Positions 41,564-51,094 are shown, counted from the stretch's first letter. The stretch is 62,228 nt of DNA from Ectopseudomonas mendocina (GCF_008041835.1 NZ_VRYE01000013.1:1-62228); one strand, 5' to 3'. Translations and numbers: made by a program. Notes: a model not told the origin generated them from the sequence alone.

Positions 41564-43003
41564 TTGATCCAGTTTTTACTCAACCGGGAGCTGCGCACCG
41601 AGCATGCCCTGGACCCCAACGTCACCGTGCTCAACTACCTGCGTAAGCATGTCGGCAAAACCGGAACCAAGGAAGGCTGCGCCTCCGGCGACTGCGGTGC
41701 CTGCACCGTGGTGGTGGGCGAGCTCGAGGGCGAGCGCGTACGCTACCGCACCCTCAACTCCTGCCTGACTTTCGTTTCCAGTCTGCACGGCAAGCAACTG
41801 ATCACCGTCGAAGACCTCAAGCACCAGGGCAAGCTGCACAGCGTGCAGCAGGCGATGGTCGACTGCCATGGCTCGCAGTGTGGCTTCTGTACCCCCGGTT
41901 TCATCATGTCACTGTTCGCCCTGCAAAAGAATTCCAGCGGCTACGACAAGGGCGCTACGTTGGAGGCCCTGGCCGGCAACCTGTGCCGCTGCACCGGCTA
42001 CCGGCCGATCATCGACGCCGCCGAGCAGGCCTGCTGCCAGAAGCAGCCGGATCAGTTCGATGCCTTCGAAAGCGATACCGTGGCCCGACTCAAGACCATC
42101 GCCCCGCGCGAGACCGCCGAGCTCAACAGTGGCGACAAGCGCTGCCTGGTGCCGCTGACAGTCGCCGACCTGGCCGACCTCTATGCCGCCAACCCCGAAG
42201 CCCGCCTGCTCGCCGGCGGCACAGACCTGGCCCTGGAAGTCACCCAGTTCCACCGTGAACTGCCAGTGATGATCTACGTCGGCCATATCGAGGACATGAA
42301 GCGTATCGACGTGACCGACAGCGCCATCGAAATCGGTGCGGCCGCGGCACTGTCCGACTGCTACGCAGCGCTGTCGCGCGAGTACCCGGACTTCGGCGAG
42401 CTGCTGCACCGCTTCGCCTCGCTGCAGATCCGCAACCAGGGCACCCTGGGCGGCAACATCGGCAACGCCTCGCCCATCGGCGACGCCCCGCCGCTGCTGA
42501 TCGCCCTCGGCGCGCAGATCGCTCTGCGCCAGGGCAACACGCGGCGCACCCTGCCGCTGCAGGACTACTTCCTCGACTACAAGGTGACCGCGCGCCAGGA
42601 AGCCGAATTTATCGAGAAGATCATCGTGCCGCGCAAGCAGGCCAACCAGGCGTTCCGTGCCTACAAGGTGTCCAAGCGCCTGGACGACGATATCTCCGCG
42701 GTCTGCGCGGCCTTCAACCTGACCATCGAAGATGGCGTGGTGCGAGATGCGCGCATCGCCTTCGGCGGCATGGCTGCCATCCCCAAACGCGCCAGCGCCT
42801 GCGAGGCGGCGCTGGCCGGCTCGGCCTGGTATCCGGGCGTAATCGAGCGTGCCTGCAACGCGCTGGCTGAGGACTTCACCCCGCTGTCGGATTTCCGCGC
42901 CAGCAAGGAGTACCGCCTGCTCACTGCCCAGAACCTGCTGCGCAAGTTCTTCCTGGAACAGCAGTCACCCGAAATCGAAACCCGGGTCACGGCTTACGCC
43001 TGA
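41564..43003 (+). CDS. xdhA: Xanthine dehydrogenase small subunit
   Basis: A 479-residue subunit carrying two 2Fe-2S clusters and FAD. The plant-type cluster uses the cysteines in EGCASGDCGACTVV and NSCLTF. The second uses SQCGFCTPGF and GNLCRCTGYRP. The FAD domain has LLAGGTDLALEV and GTLGGNIGNASPIGD. With XdhB it oxidises hypoxanthine and xanthine to urate with NAD+. The start is a TTG (41564) supported by GGAGG 6 bases upstream and by homology from the first residues (IQFLLNRE). Confidence 0.95.
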   Translation: MIQFLLNRELRTEHALDPNVTVLNYLRKHVGKTGTKEGCASGDCGACTVVVGELEGERVRYRTLNSCLTFVSSLHGKQLITVEDLKHQGKLHSVQQAMVDCHGSQCGFCTPGFIMSLFALQKNSSGYDKGATLEALAGNLCRCTGYRPIIDAAEQACCQKQPDQFDAFESDTVARLKTIAPRETAELNSGDKRCLVPLTVADLADLYAANPEARLLAGGTDLALEVTQFHRELPVMIYVGHIEDMKRIDVTDSAIEIGAAAALSDCYAALSREYPDFGELLHRFASLQIRNQGTLGGNIGNASPIGDAPPLLIALGAQIALRQGNTRRTLPLQDYFLDYKVTARQEAEFIEKIIVPRKQANQAFRAYKVSKRLDDDISAVCAAFNLTIEDGVVRDARIAFGGMAAIPKRASACEAALAGSAWYPGVIERACNALAEDFTPLSDFRASKEYRLLTAQNLLRKFFLEQQSPEIETRVTAYA

Positions 43004-43029
43004 GCGCGCAGCATTTTTTGGAGACGAAG

Positions 43030-45426
43030 ATGTCCAGTCATATCGAACACAAATCCCAGGAAGAACTGGCCGCCCTGTTCCGCGCCGGCATGACCAGCGG
43101 CGTCGGCAAGAGCGTCAAGCACGAGAGCGCGGACAAGCACGTGTCCGGCGAGGCGGTCTATGTTGACGACCGCCTGGAATTTCCCAACCAGTTGCACGTC
43201 TACGCGCGCCAGTCCGATCGCGCCCATGCGCGCATCCTGCGCATCGACACCCGCCCCTGCTACGAGTTTGCGGGCGTGGCCATCGCCATCACCAAGGATG
43301 ACGTGCCGGGCCAGCTGGACATCGGCCCGGTGGTCGCCGGCGACCCGCTGCTGGCCGACGGCAAGGTCGAGTACGTTGGTCAGGTGGTGCTGGCGGTAGC
43401 CGCTGACAGTCTGGAAACCGCGCGCAAGGCGGCCATGGCTGCCATTGTCGAATACGAAGACCTGGAGCCGGTGCTCGACGTGGTCGAGGCCTACCGCAAG
43501 AAGCATTTCGTGCTCGCCAGCCACACACACCGCATCGGCGATTCGGCCAGCAAACTGGCCAGCGCCCCGCGTCGCCTGCAGGGCACCCTGCATATCGGTG
43601 GCCAGGAGCACTTCTACCTGGAAACCCAGATTTCCTCGGTGATGCCGACCGAAGACGGCGGCATGCTGGTCTACACCTCGACGCAGAACCCCACTGAAGT
43701 GCAGAAGCTGGTCGCCGAAGTACTTGGCGTGCCGATGAACAAGATCGTCATCGACATGCGCCGCATGGGCGGTGGTTTCGGCGGCAAGGAAACCCAGGCC
43801 GCCGGCCCGGCGTGCCTGTGCGCAGTGATCGCCCACCTCACCGGCCGTCCGACCAAGATGCGCCTGCCGCGCATGGAAGACATGAGCATGACCGGCAAGC
43901 GCCATCCCTTCTACGTCGAGTACGACGTCGGCTTCGATGACGACGGCCTGCTGCACGGCATCGAGATGGACCTGGCTGGCAACTGCGGCTATTCGCCGGA
44001 TCTGTCCGGCTCCATCGTCGACCGCGCCATGTTCCACTCGGACAACGCCTACTTCCTCGGCAACGCCACCATCAACGGTCATCGCTGCAAGACCAACACC
44101 GCGTCGAACACCGCCTACCGCGGCTTCGGCGGCCCACAGGGCATGGTCGCCATCGAGGAAGTGATGGACGCCATCGCCCGCAGCCTGGGTAAGGACCCGC
44201 TGGAAGTGCGCAAGCTCAACTACTACGGCAAGACCGAGCGTAACGTCACCCACTACCACCAGACCGTGGAGCACAACGTTATCCACGAGATGACCGCCGA
44301 GCTGGAGCAAAGCTGCGAGTACGCCAAGCGTCGTGAGGAAATCCGCGCCTTCAATGCCAAGAGCCCGGTATTGAAGAAAGGCCTGGCCATGACCCCGGTG
44401 AAGTTCGGCATCAGTTTCACCGCCACTTTCCTCAACCAGGCCGGCGCACTGATCCACATCTACACCGACGGGTCGATCCACCTCAACCACGGCGGCACCG
44501 AGATGGGCCAGGGCCTCAACACCAAGGTCGCGCAGGTCGTCGCCGAAGTGTTCCGGGTCGATATCGAGCGCATCCAGATCACCGCCACCAACACCGACAA
44601 GGTGCCCAATACCTCGCCGACCGCGGCCTCCAGCGGCGCAGACCTCAACGGCATGGCGGCGAAGAACGCGGCCGAAACCATCAAGCAGCGCCTGGTGGAC
44701 TTCCTGGTGCGCGAGTACAAGGTCACCCCGGAAGACGTGGAATTCCGCAACGGCCAGGTGCGCGTGCGTGATCACTTCCTGTCCTTCGAGGAGATGATCC
44801 AGAAGGCCTACTTCGGTCAGGTCTCGCTCTCTTCGACCGGCTTCTACCGCACCCCGAAGATTTACTACGACCGCGACAAGGCGGCTGGCCGCCCCTTCTA
44901 CTACTACGCCTACGGCGTGGCCTGCGTGGAAGTGCTGGTCGACACCCTGACCGGCGAATACCGCATGCTGCGCGGCGACATCCTGCATGACGTCGGCGAC
45001 TCGCTGAACCCGGCCATCGACATCGGCCAGGTCGAAGGCGCCTTCGTCCAGGGCATGGGCTGGCTGACCACCGAGGAGCTGGTGTGGAACGCCAAGGGCA
45101 AGCTGATGACCTGCGGCCCGGCCAGCTACAAGATCCCGGCCATCGCCGACATGCCCATCGACCTGCGCGTGAAGCTGGTGGAAAACCGCAAGAACCCGGA
45201 AGACACCGTGTTCCACTCCAAGGCAGTGGGCGAGCCGCCGTTCATGCTCGGCATCGCCGCCTGGTGCGCGCTGAAGGACGCCGTGGCCAGCCTGGCGGAC
45301 TACAAGGTGCAACCGCAGATCGACGCCCCGGCCACGCCCGAGCGCGTGCTGTGGGGTGTGGAACAGATGCGCAAGCTGAAGGCTACGGCCAAGACTGCAG
45401 GTGCTACCGAGGTCGAGCCGGCCTGA
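43030..45426 (+). CDS. xdhB: Xanthine dehydrogenase large (molybdopterin) subunit
   Basis: A 798-residue molybdenum subunit that binds the Mo cofactor and substrate. Key segments are the GQEHFYLETQ motif, the substrate-loop GGGFGGKETQA, AYRGFGGPQGM, and the catalytic Glu in KAVGEPPFMLG near the C-terminus. The ATG at 43030 follows GGAGACGAAG. It lies 26 bp after xdhA. Confidence 0.96.
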   Translation: MSSHIEHKSQEELAALFRAGMTSGVGKSVKHESADKHVSGEAVYVDDRLEFPNQLHVYARQSDRAHARILRIDTRPCYEFAGVAIAITKDDVPGQLDIGPVVAGDPLLADGKVEYVGQVVLAVAADSLETARKAAMAAIVEYEDLEPVLDVVEAYRKKHFVLASHTHRIGDSASKLASAPRRLQGTLHIGGQEHFYLETQISSVMPTEDGGMLVYTSTQNPTEVQKLVAEVLGVPMNKIVIDMRRMGGGFGGKETQAAGPACLCAVIAHLTGRPTKMRLPRMEDMSMTGKRHPFYVEYDVGFDDDGLLHGIEMDLAGNCGYSPDLSGSIVDRAMFHSDNAYFLGNATINGHRCKTNTASNTAYRGFGGPQGMVAIEEVMDAIARSLGKDPLEVRKLNYYGKTERNVTHYHQTVEHNVIHEMTAELEQSCEYAKRREEIRAFNAKSPVLKKGLAMTPVKFGISFTATFLNQAGALIHIYTDGSIHLNHGGTEMGQGLNTKVAQVVAEVFRVDIERIQITATNTDKVPNTSPTAASSGADLNGMAAKNAAETIKQRLVDFLVREYKVTPEDVEFRNGQVRVRDHFLSFEEMIQKAYFGQVSLSSTGFYRTPKIYYDRDKAAGRPFYYYAYGVACVEVLVDTLTGEYRMLRGDILHDVGDSLNPAIDIGQVEGAFVQGMGWLTTEELVWNAKGKLMTCGPASYKIPAIADMPIDLRVKLVENRKNPEDTVFHSKAVGEPPFMLGIAAWCALKDAVASLADYKVQPQIDAPATPERVLWGVEQMRKLKATAKTAGATEVEPA

Positions 45427-45429
45427 AAC

Positions 45430-45482
45430 GTAGCCCGGATGAAATCCGGGGGAAACCCTGCCCCGGATTGCATCCGGGCTAC
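45430..45482. repeat. Palindromic repeat between xdhB and xdhC
   Basis: GTAGCCCGGATGAAATCCGGG and its near reverse complement CCCGGATTGCATCCGGGCTAC form an extended hairpin three bases after the xdhB stop. A related CGTAGCCCGGATGCAATCC fragment occurs near 33446. It could tune downstream expression of xdhC within the operon. Confidence 0.7.
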
Positions 45483-45508
45483 GGCCTAAAGCCAAGAGGT
45501 GTACAACA

Positions 45509-45640
45509 ATGACAAAACACACCGAACCGAATAATCCACCCGCTCGCCCGACGCCGGAGCCGATTCTGGCCCCGTCGCCGAGCAACTGGCGCCTGCCGCG
45601 CCCGGGGCAGACCACGCCTTCCTGGAGGCTGAGCAAATGA
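45509..45640 (+). CDS. Small proline-rich ORF overlapping the xdhC start
   Basis: A 43-codon ORF (MTKHTEPNNPPARPTPEP..., ending PSWRLSK) with AAGAGGTG upstream of the ATG. Its TGA overlaps the xdhC ATG (ATGA at 45637-45640). Ten of 43 residues are proline, and no helix or hydrophobic segment is expected. The coupling to xdhC suggests that it is at least translated as a leader. It may have no function of its own; the family is unknown. Confidence 0.45.
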   Translation: MTKHTEPNNPPARPTPEPILAPSPSNWRLPRPGQTTPSWRLSK

Positions 45641-46467
45641 GCTGGATCAGTGCCCTCGCCGAGCTGCTGGAAAAAGGTGAGCCCTGCGTGCTGGTGACCA
45701 TCATCGAAGAACGCGGCTCGACGCCGCGTAATGCCGGCTCGAAGATGGTGGTCACCGCCGAGCGCATCTTCGAGACCATCGGCGGCGGCCATCTGGAATA
45801 CAAGGCCATGGAAATGGCCCGCGAGATGCTCGCCGCGCGCAGCCAGGACACCCGCCTGGAGCGTTTCTCCCTTGGCGCCAGCCTCGGTCAGTGCTGCGGC
45901 GGCGCCACCGTGCTGCTGTTCGAGCCCATGGGTCAGCCGCAGGCGCAGATCGCCGTGTTCGGCGCCGGCCATGTCGGTCGCGCGTTGGTACCGTTGCTCG
46001 CCAGCCTGCCGTGCAAGGTGCGCTGGATCGACTCGAGGGAGAACGAATTTCCCGAGCATATCCCCGCCGGCGTGGAGAAGATCGTGAGTGACGAAGTGGT
46101 CGATGAGGTGGAGAACATGCCACCCGGCAGTTACTACATCGTCATGACCCACAACCACCAGCTCGACCTGGAGCTGACCGCGGCGATCCTCAAACGCGGC
46201 GACTTCACCTACTACGGCCTGATCGGCTCGAAGACCAAACGCGTCAAGTTCGAACACCGCCTGCGCGAACGCGGCTTCGAGGAAACGTTGATGGCACGCA
46301 TGCGCTGCCCCATGGGCCTTGCCGAAGTGAAAGGCAAGCTGCCAGTGGAAATCGCAGTGTCCATCGCCGGTGAGGTGATCGCCACTTACAACGCAAGCTT
46401 TGGTCAGGACGTGAAGAAAGGCGAATCCAGCGTGGCCAAGCTGCTGCCGGCCTCGCGTAGATCCTGA
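45637..46467 (+). CDS. xdhC: Xanthine dehydrogenase accessory protein XdhC
   Basis: A 276-residue chaperone that binds sulfurated molybdenum cofactor and inserts it into XdhB. The N-terminal EERGSTPRNAGSKM and GGGHLEYKAMEMA motifs and the C-terminal Rossmann segment (QIAVFGAGHVGRALVPLL) are the family pattern. Cys residues in LGQCCGGATV fit the cofactor-binding site. The final step of the xdh operon. Confidence 0.95.
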   Translation: MSWISALAELLEKGEPCVLVTIIEERGSTPRNAGSKMVVTAERIFETIGGGHLEYKAMEMAREMLAARSQDTRLERFSLGASLGQCCGGATVLLFEPMGQPQAQIAVFGAGHVGRALVPLLASLPCKVRWIDSRENEFPEHIPAGVEKIVSDEVVDEVENMPPGSYYIVMTHNHQLDLELTAAILKRGDFTYYGLIGSKTKRVKFEHRLRERGFEETLMARMRCPMGLAEVKGKLPVEIAVSIAGEVIATYNASFGQDVKKGESSVAKLLPASRRS

Positions 46468-46472
46468 CTATT

Positions 46473-46525
46473 GGTGCGCACAGAGCACCCTACGGGCCAA
46501 GATCGTAGGGTGTACTGTGCGCACC
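46473..46525. repeat. Dispersed palindromic repeat (GTAGGGTG family)
   Basis: GGTGCGCACAGAGCACCCTAC (46473-46493) pairs with 46505-46525 with two mismatches around an 11-nt loop. It lies between xdhC and guaD. Confidence 0.7.
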
Positions 46526-46571
46526 GCCCCATTTTCATGGTGCGTCCCGCGCGCCCACGTACGAGACTTTA

Positions 46572-47876
46572 ATGATGAGCAACACCCGCAAAGCCTACCG
46601 CGCCGCCATCCTGCACAGCCTCGCCGACCCGGCCGTGGTCGGTGTCGAGCAGTCTTACGAATATTTCGAGGACGGCATCCTGCTGATCGAAAACGGCAAG
46701 GTCGCTCAGGTCGGCGCAGCTGCCGAGCTGTTGCCGAAGCTGGCCGGCATCGAGGTTCAACACTACCGCGACGCGCTTATCACCCCCGGTTTCATCGACA
46801 CCCATATCCACTACCCGCAGACCGGCATGATCGCCTCCTACGGCGAGCAGCTGCTGGACTGGCTCAATACCTACACCTTCCCCACAGAAAAACAGTTCGA
46901 AGACAAGGCGCACGCCAGTGACGTGGCGGCGATCTTCCTCAAGGAACTGCTGCGCAACGGCACCACCACCGCCCTGGTGTTCGGCAGCGTGCATCCGCAA
47001 TCGGTGGATGCCTTCTTCGAGCAGGCCGAAAAGCTCAACCTGCGCATGATCGCGGGCAAGGTGCTGATGGATCGCAACGCTCCGGATTATCTCACCGACA
47101 CTGCGGAGAGCGGCTACGCCGAGAGCAAGGCACTGATCGAACGCTGGCACGGCAAGGGCCGCCTGCACTATGCAGTCACCCCCCGCTTCGCCCCGACCAG
47201 TACACCGGAGCAACTGGAGCTGGCCGGCAAGCTGCTCCAGGAATATCCCAACCTGTATATGCACACCCACCTGTCCGAGAACCGTAAGGAAATCGAGTGG
47301 GTCAAGGAATTGTTCCCCGAGCGCAAGGGCTATCTGGACGTCTATGACCACCACAAGCTGATCGGCCCGCGCGCGGTGTTCGCCCATGGCGTGCACCTGT
47401 GTGATGACGAGTGCAAGCGCCTGGCCGAAACCGGCTCGGCGGTAGCCTTCTGCCCGACCTCCAACCTGTTCCTCGGCAGCGGCCTGTTAGACCTGAACAA
47501 GCTGGAAGCCCATGGCGTGCGCGTCGGCCTGGGCACCGATGTCGGTGCCGGCACCAGCTTCAGCCAGCTGCAATCACTCAACGAGGCCTACAAGGTGATG
47601 CAGTTGCAGGGCAAGAAGCTCGACCCGTTCAAGTCGCTGTACCTGGCCACCCTCGGTGGCGCCAACGCCCTTTACCTGGACGATCAGCTGGGCAACTTCC
47701 TGCCCGGCAAGGATGCCGACTTCCTGGTGCTGGACTACAACGCCACGCCGCTGATCAGTTACCGCATGCAGCAGGCCACGAGCCTGGAAGAACGCCTGTT
47801 CGCCCTGACCATGCTCGGCGACGACCGCGCCGTGAAGGAGACCTTCGCCGCCGGCGTATCGGTGCACCAGCGCTAA
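46572..47876 (+). CDS. guaD: Guanine deaminase
   Basis: A 434-residue zinc amidohydrolase that converts guanine to xanthine, feeding xanthine dehydrogenase. Zinc ligands are in PGFIDTHIHYPQTGM, the MHTHLSEN motif and HGVHLCDDE, and the final Asp in GLGTDVGAGTS. It begins with ATGATG at 46572; either ATG could be used. It follows xdhC by about 100 bp on the same strand. Confidence 0.96.
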   Translation: MMSNTRKAYRAAILHSLADPAVVGVEQSYEYFEDGILLIENGKVAQVGAAAELLPKLAGIEVQHYRDALITPGFIDTHIHYPQTGMIASYGEQLLDWLNTYTFPTEKQFEDKAHASDVAAIFLKELLRNGTTTALVFGSVHPQSVDAFFEQAEKLNLRMIAGKVLMDRNAPDYLTDTAESGYAESKALIERWHGKGRLHYAVTPRFAPTSTPEQLELAGKLLQEYPNLYMHTHLSENRKEIEWVKELFPERKGYLDVYDHHKLIGPRAVFAHGVHLCDDECKRLAETGSAVAFCPTSNLFLGSGLLDLNKLEAHGVRVGLGTDVGAGTSFSQLQSLNEAYKVMQLQGKKLDPFKSLYLATLGGANALYLDDQLGNFLPGKDADFLVLDYNATPLISYRMQQATSLEERLFALTMLGDDRAVKETFAAGVSVHQR

Positions 47877-47934
47877 GCGCAAGGTATGTGGAGCCACCTA
47901 AAGTGAGGCCGGATGCTACTCCGCGTAGGGTGGA

Positions 47935-48087
47935 TTAGCGGCGCTGAACGCTAATCGTAAGGGCGCGGATGAGAGCAGTGCGCCGCGTAATCCACCAGGC
48001 GATGGAACGCGTTGCGCCGATGGTGGGTTACGCCGCATCTAGCAAGGTGCTGTGGCCAGTAGCGGTGATAAGCGACTAACCCACCCT
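47935..48087. repeat. Long dispersed repeat, copy 2
   Basis: It is bounded by CGTAGGGTGGATTAGCGGCG and CTAACCCACCCTG, with internal TAATCCACCAGGCGATGG and GATGGTGGGTTACG. The block order is the same as in the element at 5638-5828, and the lengths differ by about 40 bp. With adjoining palindromic sequence it occupies most of the 371-bp gap between guaD and the convergent GntR gene. Confidence 0.65.
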
Positions 48088-48248
48088 GAAACTGAGCGCG
48101 GAGCTACCTTAAAATTGGATAGGCGGACGCCAACTTGTGGGAGCCCCGCCCCGGGGCGAAGTTGCTACCAACCCAATTCGCCGCGAGGCGCGGCTCCTAC
48201 ACAAGCGTCGAAACAGCTGCAGAGCGCCGACACCGCCAACGCAGCAAA

Positions 48249-49016
48249 TCAGCGGTTGGCAGCGCTGCGGCCGGGCTTCTTATTGGTCTGCAGCAGGTGC
48301 GAGAACACCGCGTGCAGGTCGTCCGAGGCGCTTTCCTCGTCGAGGTTGAGCTTGCTGTCGATGTGATCCATGTGGTGCATCATCAGGTGCACCGCACGCT
48401 CGGCGTCACGCGCTTCGATGGCGTCGATCAACTGGTTGTGTTCGTCGTAGGAGCAATGCGAGCGGCTGCCGCTTTCGTACTGGGCGATGATCAGCGAGGT
48501 CTGCGACACCAGGCTGCGCTGAAAGCTGACGAGCGGCGCATTGCGCGCGGCCTCGGCCAGCTTCAGGTGGAACTCGCCGGACAGGCGGATACCAGCGCCA
48601 CGGTCGCCACGGGAGAAGCTGTCCTGCTCGTCCTTGACCATCTGCCGCAGCTCGGCCAGCTGCTCGGCTGTCGCGTGCTCGACAGCCAGCTCGGTGATGG
48701 CGCGCTCGACCAGGCGGCGTGCATAGAAGATCTGCCGGGCTTCTTCGACGCTCGGGCTGGCCACCACTGCACCGCGGTTCGGCCGCAGCAGCACTACGCC
48801 CTCGTGAGCCAGACGCGACAGCGCGCGACGAATGATGGTGCGACTGACGCCGAAGATCTCACCCAGCGCCTCTTCGCTCAGCTTGGTGCCGGGCGCCAGA
48901 CGCTGCTCGAGAATGGCATCGAAAATATGGGCATATACGACATCGTCCTGAGTCCCGCTGCGGCTGCTTTTGCCTGCACGCGGCTGCTTCTTCAGTGGCT
49001 GCAATTGATCGTTCAT
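48249..49016 (-). CDS. GntR family regulator of purine catabolism, FCD subfamily
   Basis: A 255-residue repressor/activator with a winged helix (about 25-95; EEALGEIFGVSRTIIRRALSRL) and an FCD domain with the conserved Asp and three His positions (EFHLKLAE, SHCSYDEHNQLIDAI, HMMH-like region). It lies between guaD and a purine permease, divergent from the permease with 592 bp between starts. The palindrome TTGTRYACAA recurs in promoters around it and is its probable operator. The ATG at 49016 is used; M-rich upstream sequence (15 bases) is not conserved. Confidence 0.88.
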   Translation of the reverse strand: MNDQLQPLKKQPRAGKSSRSGTQDDVVYAHIFDAILEQRLAPGTKLSEEALGEIFGVSRTIIRRALSRLAHEGVVLLRPNRGAVVASPSVEEARQIFYARRLVERAITELAVEHATAEQLAELRQMVKDEQDSFSRGDRGAGIRLSGEFHLKLAEAARNAPLVSFQRSLVSQTSLIIAQYESGSRSHCSYDEHNQLIDAIEARDAERAVHLMMHHMDHIDSKLNLDEESASDDLHAVFSHLLQTNKKPGRSAANR

Positions 49017-49119
49017 TCTGGCTCGCGTCAATGAGAGTCGGCGACACTGCGACTCTACTGTGTTCTACCCGGTAGCTGACAAGCGCCGAGCGAAAAAACA
49101 TCAGAAAAAATTGGGGCAA

Positions 49120-49129
49120 TTGTACACAA
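49120..49129. promoter_or_regulatory. TTGTRYACAA site 1 (GntR gene promoter)
   Basis: TTGTACACAA lies 104 bp upstream of the gntR start codon, in position for autoregulation. It is one of five copies within 6.3 kb. Confidence 0.5.
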
Positions 49130-49450
49130 AGCAATCAGCCACTACACCCTGCGTCGTATGACGTCATAGCTGGCGATGGCAGTACATTGCCTGAGATTTA
49201 GCGCAGCGAAACAAATCCTTTCCTTATATATGGCTACCGTCTCAGTTCATTAGCAGCTAAGGACCGCCTATCACTGGCTGACAGCTGCTCGGGCAGCCAA
49301 AGGCGTTCCAGCAAGCCCCTTTCCTATCTCTTTGTTTTAAAAGTCTTTTACCTTCAAGACAGAATGGATTGTCGCCCAATTCGGTCGCACTCACGCCCGG
49401 TCAGTCAACTGGTGCGATCAATGCAACATTAAAAACATTAATTGCATTTT

Positions 49451-49460
49451 TTGTATACAA
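49451..49460. promoter_or_regulatory. TTGTRYACAA site 2 (purine permease promoter)
   Basis: A perfect palindrome TTGTATACAA, 149 bp upstream of the permease GTG and 27 bp from the RutR-like dyad at 49487-49502. Confidence 0.6.
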
Positions 49461-49486
49461 CACCATAATCACGCCTGAGTGACTTC

Positions 49487-49502
49487 TTGACCGCTCGGTC
49501 AA
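49487..49502. promoter_or_regulatory. RutR-like operator in the purine permease promoter
   Basis: TTGACCGCTCGGTCAA is a 16-bp dyad with the exact outer hexamers and spacing of the E. coli RutR consensus TTGACCA-N2-TGGTCAA. It lies about 107 bp upstream of the permease start. Confidence 0.65.
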
Positions 49503-49608
49503 CAACTTAGCCAGGAAGCACTGCCAGAAACACCGCCTACCTCAGAGAGCATTGTCCTTGCGCAACGCTCTGGGCGGTACACCACAAGAGACATGAGGAG
49601 TACCCGCA

Positions 49609-50949
49609 GTGGAAAGCATCAAACAAGAACAACACGCGACTCAACTGGCAAGAGGAGGTCTGCTCGACCGCTTCTTCAAACTGACCGAGCACCGCACCAC
49701 CCTCAAGACCGAACTGCTGGCCGGGCTGACGACCTTCGTCACCATGGCCTACATCATTTTCGTCAACCCCAACATCATGGCCACCGCCGGCATCGATCAC
49801 GGCGCCGCATTCGTCGCCACCTGCATCGGTGCGGCGCTGGGCTGCTTCCTGATGGGGCTGTACGCCAACTGGCCGGTCGGCCTGGCACCGGGCATGGGCC
49901 TGAACGCCTTCTTCACCTACACCGTTGTCGGTGAAATGGGTTATAGCTGGCAGATCGCTCTGGGCGCGGTGTTCATCTCCGGCGTGCTGTTCATGATCAT
50001 GAGCCTGTCGAAGATTCGCGAATGGCTGCTCAACAGCATCCCGATGAGCCTGCGTTTCGCCATGGGCGCCGGGGTCGGCCTGTTCCTCGGCCTGATCGGT
50101 CTGAAGACCGCCGGCATCGTCGTCGACAGCCCGGCCACCCTGCTGACCATGGGCTCGTTCGCCAACCCGTCGGCGCTGCTGGCCGCCGTGTGCTTCCTGC
50201 TGATCGCCGTGCTCAGCCACCGCAACGTGTTCGGCGCCATCCTCTTCAGCATGCTCGGCGTAACCGCCATCGGCTGGGCCCTGGGCCTGGTGGAATATGG
50301 TGGCCTGGTGTCGATGCCGCCGAGCCTGGCACCGACCTTCCTGGCCATGGACATCGCCGGCGCGTTCAACGTGGCGATGATCAGCGTGATCCTGGCCTTC
50401 CTCTTCGTGAACATGTTCGACACCGCCGGCACCCTGATGGGCGTCGCCCACCGCGCCAACCTGGTGGATGAAGACGGCAAGATCCAGAACCTGTCCAAGG
50501 CGCTGAAAGCCGACTCCACCTCCAGCGTGGTCGGTGCGATGGTTGGCTGCCCGCCGGTGACCAGCTATGTGGAAAGCGCTGCCGGTGTCGCTGCCGGTGG
50601 CCGTACCGGCCTGACCGCCATCACCGTCGGTATACTGTTCCTCGCCGCGATGTTCTTCGCTCCGTTGGCCGGCATGATTCCCGCCTACGCCACCGCAGGC
50701 GCGCTGATCTACGTGGCGATGCTGATGATGAGCGGCATGGCGCACATCGACTGGAAAGACCATACCGACACCATCCCGGCCATCGTCACCGTGGTGATGA
50801 TGCCGCTGACCTTCTCCATCGCCAACGGTATCGCCCTGGGCTTTCTCACCTACGCCACACTCAAGCTGCTGACCGGTCAGCGCGACAAGGTATCGATCAG
50901 CCTGTACGTGCTGTGCGCGATCTTCATCACCAAGTTCGCCTTCCTCTGA
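49609..50949 (+). CDS. AzgA-type purine (adenine/guanine/hypoxanthine) permease
   Basis: A 446-residue inner-membrane proton symporter of the NCS2/AzgA branch with 14 predicted helices. Signatures: LKTELLAGLTTFVTMAYIIFVNP at the N-terminus, APGMGLNAFFTYTVV and FVNMFDTAGTLMGVA. The GTG start at 49609 is supported by ATGAGGAG 8 bases upstream. Its place in the cluster implies uptake of purine bases for GuaD and Xdh. A terminator follows at 50972. Confidence 0.92.
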   Translation: MESIKQEQHATQLARGGLLDRFFKLTEHRTTLKTELLAGLTTFVTMAYIIFVNPNIMATAGIDHGAAFVATCIGAALGCFLMGLYANWPVGLAPGMGLNAFFTYTVVGEMGYSWQIALGAVFISGVLFMIMSLSKIREWLLNSIPMSLRFAMGAGVGLFLGLIGLKTAGIVVDSPATLLTMGSFANPSALLAAVCFLLIAVLSHRNVFGAILFSMLGVTAIGWALGLVEYGGLVSMPPSLAPTFLAMDIAGAFNVAMISVILAFLFVNMFDTAGTLMGVAHRANLVDEDGKIQNLSKALKADSTSSVVGAMVGCPPVTSYVESAAGVAAGGRTGLTAITVGILFLAAMFFAPLAGMIPAYATAGALIYVAMLMMSGMAHIDWKDHTDTIPAIVTVVMMPLTFSIANGIALGFLTYATLKLLTGQRDKVSISLYVLCAIFITKFAFL

Positions 50950-50971
50950 CGGCAGAGACCACGAAGCCCGA

Positions 50972-50998
50972 AGCCCCGGCCCTGTGCCGGGGCTTTTC
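50972..50998 (+). terminator. Terminator of the purine permease gene
   Basis: AGCCCCGGC and GCCGGGGCT form a 9-bp GC-rich stem around CCTGT, followed by TTTCG. Confidence 0.75.
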
Positions 50999-51094
50999 GT
51001 TTGGTCTGGCAACGACAGGCAGACACCCTCGACCATGCCTATCGCCGGCCCCGGATTTCATCTGACGGGCTACGCGTCGCTCTACACGCGGACG

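Noticed and set aside
42994..46257. Open frame of more than 1000 codons antisense to the xdh operon
   Set aside because: It mirrors well-conserved xdhA, xdhB and xdhC; long antisense frames are normal at this GC content, and its translation shows no family and has low-complexity Val/Gly/His content.
49537..51036. Open frame of about 500 codons antisense to the purine permease
   Set aside because: His/Gly/Gln-rich low-complexity translation opposite a clear membrane transporter.
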